13,630 nucleotides of DNA from contig JAGLQQ010000041.1 in the NCBI GenBank assembly GCA_023136735.1, positions 1 to 13,630 on the forward strand, read 5' to 3'. A model generated the notes under the pieces. That model saw nothing but the letters and a program-made list of their open reading frames with translations, was not told where the DNA came from and did no database searches. Origin of the DNA: Candidatus Omnitrophota bacterium (GTDB lineage Bacteria; Omnitrophota; Gorgyraeia; B26-G9). Position numbers and translations under genes: made by a program. Below are positions 1 to 7,498 of this stretch, in pieces; the first letter of the stretch is position 1, and every line of letters starts with the position of its first letter.

Positions 1-1103
1 GCTTCTGCTTGCGCCTTAGTAAGATTACTTTCAAGCTCATCCACTTTCTCAGCTAATTTCTTTTTTTCTTTTTTAAGAAGCCCATATTTTTTATCAGCTT
101 CCTTTATTTTCGCCTTTAATCCTTTATTTACTTTTTCTCTCTGTTTAATCGCCCCCCTGTTTTTATCTTTTTTTGCTGTGGTCATTGAATCAGACTTTGC
201 ATATTCAAGACTATCTTTTTGCTGGGATAAGGAATTATTAATTTTCTCAAGCAAGGCCACTTCCTGTGCAATAGCTTCTTTTTCATTCACTCTCTGCTTA
301 AGTGAATCTTGAGATACTTCAAGCTCCTTCATAATCTCTTTATTGTTTAGCTCTATTTCATCTCTTTGCTTTTTTTGCTGTACCAGCATAGCATTTAAAC
401 TCACATTCTCTTCTTTTAACATCTCATAGTGCTCAAGCTTATCGCCGATAGATAAAATCGGCTTTTCTTCATTTTGCTTTTTTCCCCCAAGAATATCTTT
501 AAATTTAGATAGCTTGTTTCGCAGAAGATTACTGTCGGCTTTAGGTGTTTCCACCCCGCCTTTTCTCTGATATAGTTTTATTAGCTCTTCCTTTAAAGCA
601 GCTAATTCTCTTGATAAATCACCTTTTTCTTTATTTATACTTCCTACATGCTCCTGAATAGCTTTAAGCTGATTTTGTCTTTCTATCACAGCATTTTCTA
701 GCTTCTTTATCCTTGTAGTATAACTAGCTGTAGGTTTATCTTTCTGTTTAAGTTTTTTAGTGATCTTCTCCAGATTTTTTTCAAGCAAAGCTTTCTTAGC
801 TTCCAATTCTCGAAGTTTTCCTGTAAGATTTTTATTTTCCTCTTGAAGTTTGGTTAATTCCTGTTCGCTATTTTCACTTTTAGTTTCAGATCGGATAAAA
901 TTTCCCTGTTGCCTCAAAGCGTCTCTTGCTTTTTCAAATTCGATCTGTGCCTTCGCATAATCACCTTGGTCATAGAACATTTGTCCTTTATTTAAGAAAT
1001 CATGGTAATCCAGAGCATAAGCATTGCTTTGTAAAAGCATACCTATCATGGCTGTTATCCATATTAAAAGAAACCCCATGCGTATTTTATTATTTTTAAA
1101 CAT
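1..1103 (-). CDS. Exported TPR-like/coiled-coil protein, C-terminus beyond the window
   Basis: An open frame starts at ATG 1101-1103 and runs off the left edge with no stop, giving 367 visible codons. Residues 1-30 look like a Sec signal peptide: Lys/Arg-containing start, hydrophobic core, and a likely cut after AYA at 28-30. Residues about 31-68 resemble a single TPR-like helical pair (a GQMFYDQGDYAKAQIEFEKA pattern). The rest is Lys/Glu/Gln-rich with heptad-like hydrophobic spacing, so a long periplasmic coiled coil is expected. The start is supported by an AAGGGGGGGG element about 8-9 nt upstream. It is the last gene seen in the operon, 24 nt after the preceding coiled-coil gene. Exact function is unknown. 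Its order (TPR-like part first, coil after) is the reverse of the two coiled-coil/TPR proteins further upstream. Confidence is high that it is a gene and low for any role. Confidence 0.85.
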   Translation of the reverse strand, partial: MFKNNKIRMGFLLIWITAMIGMLLQSNAYALDYHDFLNKGQMFYDQGDYAKAQIEFEKARDALRQQGNFIRSETKSENSEQELTKLQEENKNLTGKLRELEAKKALLEKNLEKITKKLKQKDKPTASYTTRIKKLENAVIERQNQLKAIQEHVGSINKEKGDLSRELAALKEELIKLYQRKGGVETPKADSNLLRNKLSKFKDILGGKKQNEEKPILSIGDKLEHYEMLKEENVSLNAMLVQQKKQRDEIELNNKEIMKELEVSQDSLKQRVNEKEAIAQEVALLEKINNSLSQQKDSLEYAKSDSMTTAKKDKNRGAIKQREKVNKGLKAKIKEADKKYGLLKKEKKKLAEKVDELESNLTKAQAE

Positions 1104-1112
1104 TGAATATTA

Positions 1113-1121
1113 CCCCCCCCT
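1113..1121 (-). promoter_or_regulatory. Ribosome binding site made of a poly-G tract
   Basis: Eight consecutive C on the plus strand (1113-1120) read as AAGGGGGGGG on the coding strand, ending about 9 nt before the ATG at 1103. It is the only Shine-Dalgarno-like element for the partial gene at 1-1103. A homopolymer here could vary in length by slippage and so change ribosome spacing; that is inference. Confidence 0.5.
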
Positions 1122-1127
1122 TGAAAA

Positions 1128-2855
1128 TTATTTTCCCAATAACTCTTCTAACTCTCTCTTTACTCTATCTGCTTTTTGCTTTTCATCTTGCGAAAAGCCG
1201 CTTACTGTTGGATATCCTTGCGTATTTTCCTGTAAACTAACATTTAAATTAGTTATTTTGGAAAGATCGTCAAGTGTCTTTTTCTGCTGCATTCTCAGAT
1301 CCTTAAGTTCATGCTCTTTTATTTTATATTCGGCTTGAACAAGAATAAGTTCACTTTTTAAATTAAGGACTTCTTTATTGTTTTCAATCACTTCTCTTTC
1401 TCTGCGAGCTAAAAGTTCTGTCGACTGCAAAAGCTGACTTTTAAGGTCCGCATAAAGTATGTTCGCGTTTTTATATTCCTTCTCCTGATATTCAAGCCTC
1501 TGATCAATAGTAACTATTGCCTGTTTTAGAGCGGAAACCTCTTCATCTTTTTTCTGCAGCACATCATCTTTTACTAGCAACGCTTCGTTTAGCATCTTTA
1601 TTCGATCGTGCAGCAAAGCATATTTTTTATCCCCGGCTGCTTCCGGCTGCATACGAAGCACATTCAAATCCTCTTCAAGCACAGCTATCCTCTGTTTAGA
1701 GGTTTCAAGTTCAACCTCTTTACTCATGAGCAATTCAGAAAATTTTACAACCTGCGCTTTCGCAGTGTCATACAATGCATATGCCCTGTTTAAGTCGCCC
1801 TCTATTTCTATCGCTGTTCCTGATTTAGCAAGGGGAATCTCATTTATGCTAATTCCTCTTTGAGCTGTTTCTAATCTAGCTATAATCTTTTCCTGATCTT
1901 TCAGCTTTTTCTGAGACATTGCTAATTCAGCAGCAAGATCATCTCTAGTCTGCTCTGTCTTTTTGATCCGCATTGCTTTTTTTTCAATAGCAAACAGTTC
2001 ATCTTCTAGTTCATGGATCCTTTCACTTTGAGAGTCCAGTTTTTCTTCAAGATTTTGTTTTTTACTAGCCAATTTTTCTAGCTGCTGGGCAAGCTTAATC
2101 TTATCTGTTTCACTTTCTTTAAGATTTATTGTTAGCCCTTTTATGTCTTCCTGCAATTTTGCATGCTGCCGCTGCTGCTCATTAAAATCAACTCTGATTT
2201 TATCAACCAATGCCTGAAGTCTAGCATTATCCTTTTCTAACTTCATAAGGCTTTTTTGAAGTATCTTCTTTTTTTTATCAGAACCAGTATTCGCTAAAGA
2301 TAATGTTCTATTATTTTCTTTAAGCTCTGCCAGCTCATCTTCCCGCTTTTGCAGCGCGTCCTCTGCTTTTTTGAGTTTGATTACAAACTTGCGCACGAAT
2401 GTATCGCTTTTCGATTCATTAACCTGCGATTGAAGCTTGTTTACTTCTTCAAGAGTTTTACTGAATTCATTTGTAAGTTTATTCAACCTATGGCTAAGGC
2501 TTAGATTTTTCTGCTTAAGCTTAGACGTTTCTTTTTTTACCGTAACATATTCATTGTTAACGCTTTTCAATTTTTCCCAGCTTAGAGCATTTTCCTCTTT
2601 GATCGCCTTAATATCCTGCAACCCAGCCAATTCTCTTAAAAGCAAGTTCACTTTTTCAATTTTAGCCGCATTTTCTTTTTTCTCATTATCAAGGTTTTTT
2701 TCCAGGGATTCGTTAGCATTAATCAATTCCATTTTCTGCTCTGTCAGAGCGGTTGTTTTTTTCTTAAAAAAATCCAGTCTATTAAAAGCATAGACTGCCC
2801 CTGCGACGAGAAAAATAATAACAATGATTTTTATTATGCTGCTGAATTTATTCAC
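1128..2855 (-). CDS. Membrane-anchored long coiled-coil protein
   Basis: The 575-aa product starts at GTG 2853-2855, which overlaps the stop of the HD-GYP gene by 8 nt (GTGAATAA), suggesting translational coupling; only a weak GAGAA-like element lies upstream. Residues about 7-24 form one hydrophobic segment after a short positively charged N-terminus, best read as an uncleaved signal anchor that places the rest in the periplasm. Residues about 38-545 are almost entirely charged, Lys/Glu/Gln/Leu-rich and low in Gly and Pro, as expected for a very long coiled coil. The stretch at about 345-370 is less charged and may break the coil. The last 35 residues look less regular. No enzymatic motif is visible. 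SMC-like ATPase motifs are absent, so similarity searches may return myosin- or SMC-like hits from composition alone. A structural or scaffolding envelope role is inferred from the fold and from neighbouring secretin genes. Confidence 0.85.
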   Translation of the reverse strand: MNKFSSIIKIIVIIFLVAGAVYAFNRLDFFKKKTTALTEQKMELINANESLEKNLDNEKKENAAKIEKVNLLLRELAGLQDIKAIKEENALSWEKLKSVNNEYVTVKKETSKLKQKNLSLSHRLNKLTNEFSKTLEEVNKLQSQVNESKSDTFVRKFVIKLKKAEDALQKREDELAELKENNRTLSLANTGSDKKKKILQKSLMKLEKDNARLQALVDKIRVDFNEQQRQHAKLQEDIKGLTINLKESETDKIKLAQQLEKLASKKQNLEEKLDSQSERIHELEDELFAIEKKAMRIKKTEQTRDDLAAELAMSQKKLKDQEKIIARLETAQRGISINEIPLAKSGTAIEIEGDLNRAYALYDTAKAQVVKFSELLMSKEVELETSKQRIAVLEEDLNVLRMQPEAAGDKKYALLHDRIKMLNEALLVKDDVLQKKDEEVSALKQAIVTIDQRLEYQEKEYKNANILYADLKSQLLQSTELLARREREVIENNKEVLNLKSELILVQAEYKIKEHELKDLRMQQKKTLDDLSKITNLNVSLQENTQGYPTVSGFSQDEKQKADRVKRELEELLGK

Positions 2856-3981
2856 TTTTTTTCTCGTCTTTTGTTTTAGTACTTATAAAGCATTCCTGAA
2901 CATAAATAGAATAATTTACAGCAAGATCAATAGCCTTTGGACTATCTATTTTTTGACCTTGAGCGCTATGTGTTATCTTGATGACCGGCTTAAGCGGCAT
3001 TTGATAGTTTTGCCTAATAACTACCCCCATTTCTCTGGTATTTAACTTCACGGGAGTCAAAACAGGAAAAACTCCTACCAAATCAATCAATGCTTTCAGG
3101 AATTTGTATTCAAACCGCACTTTCTGTTGGGTAAAAAATTTAATAACGTCTTCACTTTTAAACTTATCTCTGTAGGGCCTTGCATGCATCATTGATTCAT
3201 AAGAATCAATCAATCCTATCAGTCGCGCCTTTTCACTTATAGCTTTTCCTTCTAAAGCATGCGGATATCCGCTGCCGTCTAGGCGTTCATGTTCCTGACA
3301 TATAGCCTCTAAAATCTCCACGGGTATATTCTCATTGACCTTTTCAAGGATATTTCTTCCGTTGATCGGATGTTTCTTTACTTCAGCATACTCATCTTGG
3401 CCAAAACGCTTATTCAGGCTAATCAAATCATCATATTTAACAAGACCAACATCATGAAGCAAAGCAATCAGCCCCATTTGCTGAAGTTGATCTTTGCTAT
3501 ATTTAAGATGTTGAGATAAAAACAAAGATAAAATACAAACATTGACAGAATGCTGATACAGATATCCTTTAAGAGAGGAGTAGTCATAAAAAAAAAGTCT
3601 TAAAAGTGAGTCTTCATCGTTTTCTAAAATATTAATAAATCTATCGATGATTTTCTTTGCGCTTTCATAAAATGATTCCCAGTTCTGGGAGGAAAGGGTA
3701 TCCACCTGTTCGACTAGAGAGATTGCTTCCTTGTAAACATGTCCTGCCTCTTGATTATTGAGATTCTTAAACTTTCTTGTTGCAGCGGGTAATACGGCCG
3801 GAGATTCTTTTTTCTTTTTCTGCGACAAAACCTGATCTTGCTGTTTTACGCTCTTTGAGTTTTTTTTTATCTCAGAACTTTTATCACTATCCTTTCCGGC
3901 AGCTTTATTTTCACCAAAGCTATCGGAATTATTATCTTTCTTTTTTCTATTTTTTTTTAAAATGTCGGAAATCTTTAACAT
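2848..3981 (-). CDS. HD-GYP domain protein, possible c-di-GMP phosphodiesterase or binder
   Basis: The 377-aa product has a Lys/Ser-rich, probably disordered N-terminus (about 1-70), a helical linker (about 80-125) and an HD-GYP domain (about 130-330). Landmarks are H144 in the first helix, H176-D177 (LLHDVG), H204 (KKHP), the EHERLDGSGYP block at 230-240 and D259. HD-GYP proteins hydrolyse c-di-GMP, usually through HDxGK and HHExxDGxGYP metal ligands. Here the expected Lys of HDxGK is Leu180 and the first His of HHE is Glu230, so the metal centre is altered and activity is uncertain. There is no transmembrane segment, receiver or PAS domain, so it is likely cytoplasmic. Start ATG 3979-3981 has GAGGGG a few nt upstream. 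The gap to the preceding gene is 49 nt, and its end overlaps the next gene by 8 nt. The domain call is firm; catalytic competence is not. Confidence 0.88.
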   Translation of the reverse strand: MLKISDILKKNRKKKDNNSDSFGENKAAGKDSDKSSEIKKNSKSVKQQDQVLSQKKKKESPAVLPAATRKFKNLNNQEAGHVYKEAISLVEQVDTLSSQNWESFYESAKKIIDRFINILENDEDSLLRLFFYDYSSLKGYLYQHSVNVCILSLFLSQHLKYSKDQLQQMGLIALLHDVGLVKYDDLISLNKRFGQDEYAEVKKHPINGRNILEKVNENIPVEILEAICQEHERLDGSGYPHALEGKAISEKARLIGLIDSYESMMHARPYRDKFKSEDVIKFFTQQKVRFEYKFLKALIDLVGVFPVLTPVKLNTREMGVVIRQNYQMPLKPVIKITHSAQGQKIDSPKAIDLAVNYSIYVQECFISTKTKDEKKSE

Positions 3982-4030
3982 TTTCCCCTCTTTCCCCGCA
4001 AATATCTTTAAACCTAATATTACTTATTTA

Positions 4031-4687
4031 TTATTTCTTTTCCCTGCTTAAAAAAGAATAATTTTCAGTTATTCCATCAGGAAGTTGCTTGCTGACTATC
4101 CCCTTCATACTCTTCATGTCTCCCGCTATTTCTCCCCGCCAAAAATTAATTCTTCCCTCTTCGGCTGTTTGCATTGTCTCCCAAACTGTCATTCCATCAG
4201 CTTGAACACTAATTGTATAATTTGTAGCATTAAACCCAGCTTTAGAAGTTTTTTCAGCATAAAAACGGTTTTCCTCAAAAATCAGCACGTCTTCGTTGGG
4301 TTGGCCTTTTCCTCCCATTTCATTCAAGGTAATATTCCATTGAGTATTATTAATCTGCTCGCGTTTTTCATTTCGTTCAAGCTTTAGTTTTTCCTTCAGC
4401 TTTTCTACTTTTTTATCTACTTTTTTCTCCATTACCGGGGTTTTCTTAATTTCCTGTTCCGGCACTTCCTGTTTTTCTTCTTTTTTAACTTCTTCTTTAA
4501 TTTCCTGTTTTATTTCCTTCTCCCGAACTTTTTCAGAAGGAACTTTTTTAACTTGAGACTCTTCCTTTTGAATTTCTGGTTCTGGGGTTTTTGAAGCTTT
4601 TTTCTTTCCCCATAAAGCATAACTATCTTGCGCGAAAATAATAGAAACAGTCAAAATAATAACTAAGATCTTAATAGTCTTGTTCAT
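4031..4687 (-). CDS. Exported protein with Lys/Glu-rich linker and C-terminal beta-type domain, unknown function
   Basis: I place the start at ATG 4685-4687 (218 aa) rather than at the in-frame ATG 24 nt earlier. AAAGGAGGAG sits just upstream of the later ATG, and that start gives a compact signal peptide (about 1-24, cut after SYA). Mature residues begin LWGKKK. Residues about 28-110 are a low-complexity Lys/Glu/Pro/Val linker, likely extended or helical, that could span periplasm or bind a wall polymer. Residues about 115-218 form a compact domain with regularly placed Trp, Phe and Gly (a W-N-I-T start, F-E-E-N-R-F, V-W-E-T, F-W-R-G-E), suggesting a small beta-barrel or sandwich of lipocalin-like type. 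That fold is a guess from pattern only. There is no lipobox Cys. It lies between the second coiled-coil/TPR gene (38-nt gap) and the HD-GYP gene (49-nt gap). No function is assigned. Confidence 0.82.
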   Translation of the reverse strand: MNKTIKILVIILTVSIIFAQDSYALWGKKKASKTPEPEIQKEESQVKKVPSEKVREKEIKQEIKEEVKKEEKQEVPEQEIKKTPVMEKKVDKKVEKLKEKLKLERNEKREQINNTQWNITLNEMGGKGQPNEDVLIFEENRFYAEKTSKAGFNATNYTISVQADGMTVWETMQTAEEGRINFWRGEIAGDMKSMKGIVSKQLPDGITENYSFLSREKK

Positions 4688-4689
4688 TT

Positions 4690-4699
4690 CTCCTCCTTT
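4690..4699 (-). promoter_or_regulatory. Strong ribosome binding site fixing the start at 4687
   Basis: The coding strand reads AAAGGAGGAG, ending two nt before the ATG at 4685-4687; the GGAGG core sits about 4 nt from it. It is the strongest Shine-Dalgarno match seen in the window. It lies downstream of the earlier in-frame ATG at 4711, so it argues for the shorter product. Confidence 0.75.
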
Positions 4700-4725
4700 A
4701 TTTATGATCATTTCTTCAAAACCCC

Positions 4726-5700
4726 TTATTTAGTACTTTTTTTACCTTCCCATGTCTGCCATGTAAGAATATAGCGTTTCACCCAGTCAATATCTTTGTC
4801 GTCCTTTTTGGCTAGTTTTAAATACTCCTGAAATCTCTCGATAGCTTTTTTTCTGTCCACAAAATACTCTGAATATATAAACCCAAGGTTAAAATAAGCC
4901 AAGGCATCTTCAGGATTAAGCTCAATGGTTTTCTCAAATTCCGCAATAGCCCGAGGGTATTCTTTGTTTTTTGAATAAAATACACCCAGATTATAATGCA
5001 TAAGAGCGGTGCGTTTAAGCAGAATCTTATTTTCCCTGGCTATTTCCGCGAATTCTTTAGGCAACCGCTCTATTTTTTTCTCTAAAACCTTATTTGTTCG
5101 AACAGCGTTGCTATACTTTTGCTTTAGCTCCTGAACCTGATCTTTTGTAACATCGACAACAGTTTCAGCTTTTACAAGTTCATCTTCCAGCTTTTCTCTC
5201 TTTTTTTTCAGCCGTCTAATTGCACTATTTATTCGGGAATTTTCTTTCTTCCCCTCTTTAATTTGCCTCTTTAAATCATCTACAATTATATACCCCGCCT
5301 TACTTTTTGACAAAGTTTTTTTGATATTATCGCGCTCTTCTTCAAGCTGCAGGTACGTAACACTAAGATTTTCAGACTGAGACTGAAGCAGCTTGATCTG
5401 ACCCTGCAGCTTTTTATTGGCAGCTTTTAATGTTTCCCTTTCAAGTTCCCAACGGCTGCGCTCTTGCTCTACATCCATCATTACCTGCTGCGCCTTTGTT
5501 ATTTCCTGCTTATATTTAAGAAGAAATTTAGCCTGTTTGCGCAGGTTATCTCTATCCTGAATAAGCGCAGCATAATTCTGCTTCAAAATATCAAGTTCTG
5601 AGATTAACTTATCATACTCTTCCTGAGTCACTGAAAACGCAGGAACCACACAGATTAAACTAATAAGAAGTGTTATTGTTATTATTTTCATATTACTCAT
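4726..5700 (-). CDS. Exported coiled-coil/TPR protein, short paralogue
   Basis: The 324-aa product has a signal peptide (about 1-23, cut after AFS). A coiled coil rich in Lys, Glu, Gln and Leu follows (about 25-225), then two TPR-type repeats (about 233-305: HYNLGVFYSKNKEYPRAIAE and a second NLGFIYSEY unit). It is therefore expected in the periplasm as a rod with a protein-binding head. The TPR part matches that of the 703-aa protein at 7495-9606 at roughly half of positions, including HYNLGVF, AI.EFE, NLG.IYS and KAI, so the two are paralogues. The ATG at 5698-5700 overlaps the end of the second secretin gene by 8 nt. An in-frame ATG at 5689-5691 is an equally possible start, since ribosome-site evidence does not decide. 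Each paralogue directly follows its own secretin gene, which suggests a secretin partner or assembly factor; that is inferred. Confidence 0.86.
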   Translation of the reverse strand: MSNMKIITITLLISLICVVPAFSVTQEEYDKLISELDILKQNYAALIQDRDNLRKQAKFLLKYKQEITKAQQVMMDVEQERSRWELERETLKAANKKLQGQIKLLQSQSENLSVTYLQLEEERDNIKKTLSKSKAGYIIVDDLKRQIKEGKKENSRINSAIRRLKKKREKLEDELVKAETVVDVTKDQVQELKQKYSNAVRTNKVLEKKIERLPKEFAEIARENKILLKRTALMHYNLGVFYSKNKEYPRAIAEFEKTIELNPEDALAYFNLGFIYSEYFVDRKKAIERFQEYLKLAKKDDKDIDWVKRYILTWQTWEGKKSTK

Positions 5701-7498
5701 CTCTAAATGATTTTAGGGTTGGTTGATATTCTTCTTCTTTTCTAAATTCAGGATATACCTGATAGTTTTTTTCCTTTTGAACTTGATCATAAGCCGTCAG
5801 ATCAGATTCCGTGGTAATTGGTTGATAATTCTGGTAATCATAGGTTTCTACCTGCGCTCCTGTAGTTAATTCATCACCCTCAATTATATGTGCTGTTACC
5901 ATGATCAACAGTTCGTTGCGTATTGTACTTTTATTCTCTGATTTAAATATCGCACCTAAGAACGGTATACTCCCTAAGAACGGGACTCCCGTTGAGTTCG
6001 ATGTGTTTTCTTCCCTGCGTAGTCCTCCGATAGCAACAGTTGAGCCATCCTTGATCATAACTGTTGTCTCGGCTGTTGATGTGTCTACTATAGGTATTGA
6101 ATTGCCGGCAGCAGTCTCAACTGTGCCAACAATGCTGCTGATATCAGGCTTTATACTTAAGGTCACGTAACCCTTATCGTTAATTGTCGGGGTTATAAAC
6201 AACTGTAGTCCGACGTCCATAAAGGTTACTTCTTCAGAAACAGTAGTCGTTGTCTGGCCGGCAGTTGTTGTTGTAGTTATATAAGCTTGCCTCTCTCCAA
6301 CATGAATCCTTGCCTCCTGATTATTAGTAACAGATAATTTAGGATTCGACAATATCTTTACATCTCCAAGCGTTTTCAAATAATTAATCATCACATCAAA
6401 ATCATTTTTACCCACTACCCCAATATGCATTGCCTCTGTTCCAACGCTCTTTGCTCCTCCTGAAACATCAGAGGTCGTTCCGCTAAAAGGATATGATCCA
6501 ATATTCCCTGTGTCATCAAGCACTTCCTGCCGAGATCTCCATGCTGAATTACTGGATCCAACCGAACTTAACGGATAAGACCCAAGATATGATGTTCCGC
6601 TTCCTTTCCCTTGAGATAAATCGAATAATCCTTCCCACTCTACTCCCGCACCCAATTTATCATTGAGCTTAACCTGTATTATCCTTGCATCGACAAGCAC
6701 CTGCTTTGTTTTTTGATCAAGTCTGGCAATAATCTTTTCTATGTTCTCCATTCTTTCCGGAAGCGTTTCTATAATAACTTGATTAGTTCGGCTATCCGCT
6801 CTTATCGTACCAACTTTTTTTGCTTCAAGCTGTGACCGAAGCTGCTTTGTTACGTCCTTTGCATTTGCATAGCGAAGATTAAAAATCCGAACAGTTCCTT
6901 TTCTCTCAATCTTCTCTAGAGTAGCTGTGATCTCCTCTAGTTTATCTGGAGTATCCAGCACCATCAGTGTTCCTGAATCACTATCTACCAATACTTTGCC
7001 TATAGAACTCCTCACAGAATCAATAACCTTGCTTGCCTGCTCAGGAGCTACATATTTAAGATGAAAAACCTTCACCTTTCTTACATCATCAAATTTTTTA
7101 CCATAACGCTCTTTATATTCAACTTCTGTCATCACGTTATATATGTCTCCTATTTTCTCATATGCAAGATTATTGGAGCGTATAACTATTTCAAAAACCT
7201 CTGTAACAGGAGCTTCCCTAATCATTAAAGTAACTCGACCTGAAACATCACTTGTTGGAACAATATTCAGGTTTGCTTTTTCTGCTAAAAATTTTAACGC
7301 ATCTTTTACTTCAATATCTCGCAAATCAAGCGTAATCTTACCTTGTACTCCAACCAGGTTATTCATCGGTGAATCAGGCGCAATAGCCAAGGAGGCATAT
7401 TCCTGATTAGCACACACTACCACGCCATACTGTGCCATCATCCAAACAATGGACAATCCCAAGCCTAATAAAATAGAAAATAATCGCCTCTTTATCAA
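5693..7498 (-). CDS. Second secretin (GspD/PilQ superfamily)
   Basis: Secretins form large outer-membrane gated rings for export of proteins or pili. From TTG 7496-7498 the product is 601 aa with a good signal peptide (positive start, hydrophobic core, cut near VCA). The earlier ATG at 7522 would add eight polar residues, one of them acidic, before it. The TTG overlaps the preceding stop by 4 nt (TTGA) and has AGAGG 7 nt upstream. Domains: STN-like N0 (about 53-120), two N1-type repeats (about 143-198 and 203-262), and the secretin beta domain (about 267-540) with ILSNPKLSV, IHVGE, IPIVDTS.AETTV and the signature VPFLGSIPFLGAIF (505-518). A G/S/T-rich insert lies at about 295-352. The C-terminal 59 residues are rich in Tyr and Gln. 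It aligns gap-free with the upstream secretin. The Cys in VVVCA does not fit a lipobox, so a lipoprotein is unlikely. Confidence 0.93.
   Translation of the reverse strand: MIKRRLFSILLGLGLSIVWMMAQYGVVVCANQEYASLAIAPDSPMNNLVGVQGKITLDLRDIEVKDALKFLAEKANLNIVPTSDVSGRVTLMIREAPVTEVFEIVIRSNNLAYEKIGDIYNVMTEVEYKERYGKKFDDVRKVKVFHLKYVAPEQASKVIDSVRSSIGKVLVDSDSGTLMVLDTPDKLEEITATLEKIERKGTVRIFNLRYANAKDVTKQLRSQLEAKKVGTIRADSRTNQVIIETLPERMENIEKIIARLDQKTKQVLVDARIIQVKLNDKLGAGVEWEGLFDLSQGKGSGTSYLGSYPLSSVGSSNSAWRSRQEVLDDTGNIGSYPFSGTTSDVSGGAKSVGTEAMHIGVVGKNDFDVMINYLKTLGDVKILSNPKLSVTNNQEARIHVGERQAYITTTTTAGQTTTTVSEEVTFMDVGLQLFITPTINDKGYVTLSIKPDISSIVGTVETAAGNSIPIVDTSTAETTVMIKDGSTVAIGGLRREENTSNSTGVPFLGSIPFLGAIFKSENKSTIRNELLIMVTAHIIEGDELTTGAQVETYDYQNYQPITTESDLTAYDQVQKEKNYQVYPEFRKEEEYQPTLKSFRDE

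Noticed and set aside
1024..2855. Several plus-strand frames of 60-118 codons opposite the coiled-coil genes
   Set aside because: Lys/Glu-rich coding strands give antisense strands poor in stops with Phe/Leu/Ser-rich products. None has a ribosome site or recognisable domain.
1128..2855. Resemblance of the 575-aa protein to SMC/Rad50 ATPases or myosin-like proteins
   Set aside because: There is no Walker A, Walker B or signature motif, and the N-terminus is a membrane anchor. The similarity would come from coiled-coil composition only.
7350..7498. Lipoprotein signal in the second secretin because of the Cys near the signal-peptide end
   Set aside because: The residues before the Cys are Val-Val-Val, which do not fit the small residue required at position -1 of a lipobox. 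A cut after VCA by the general signal peptidase fits better.
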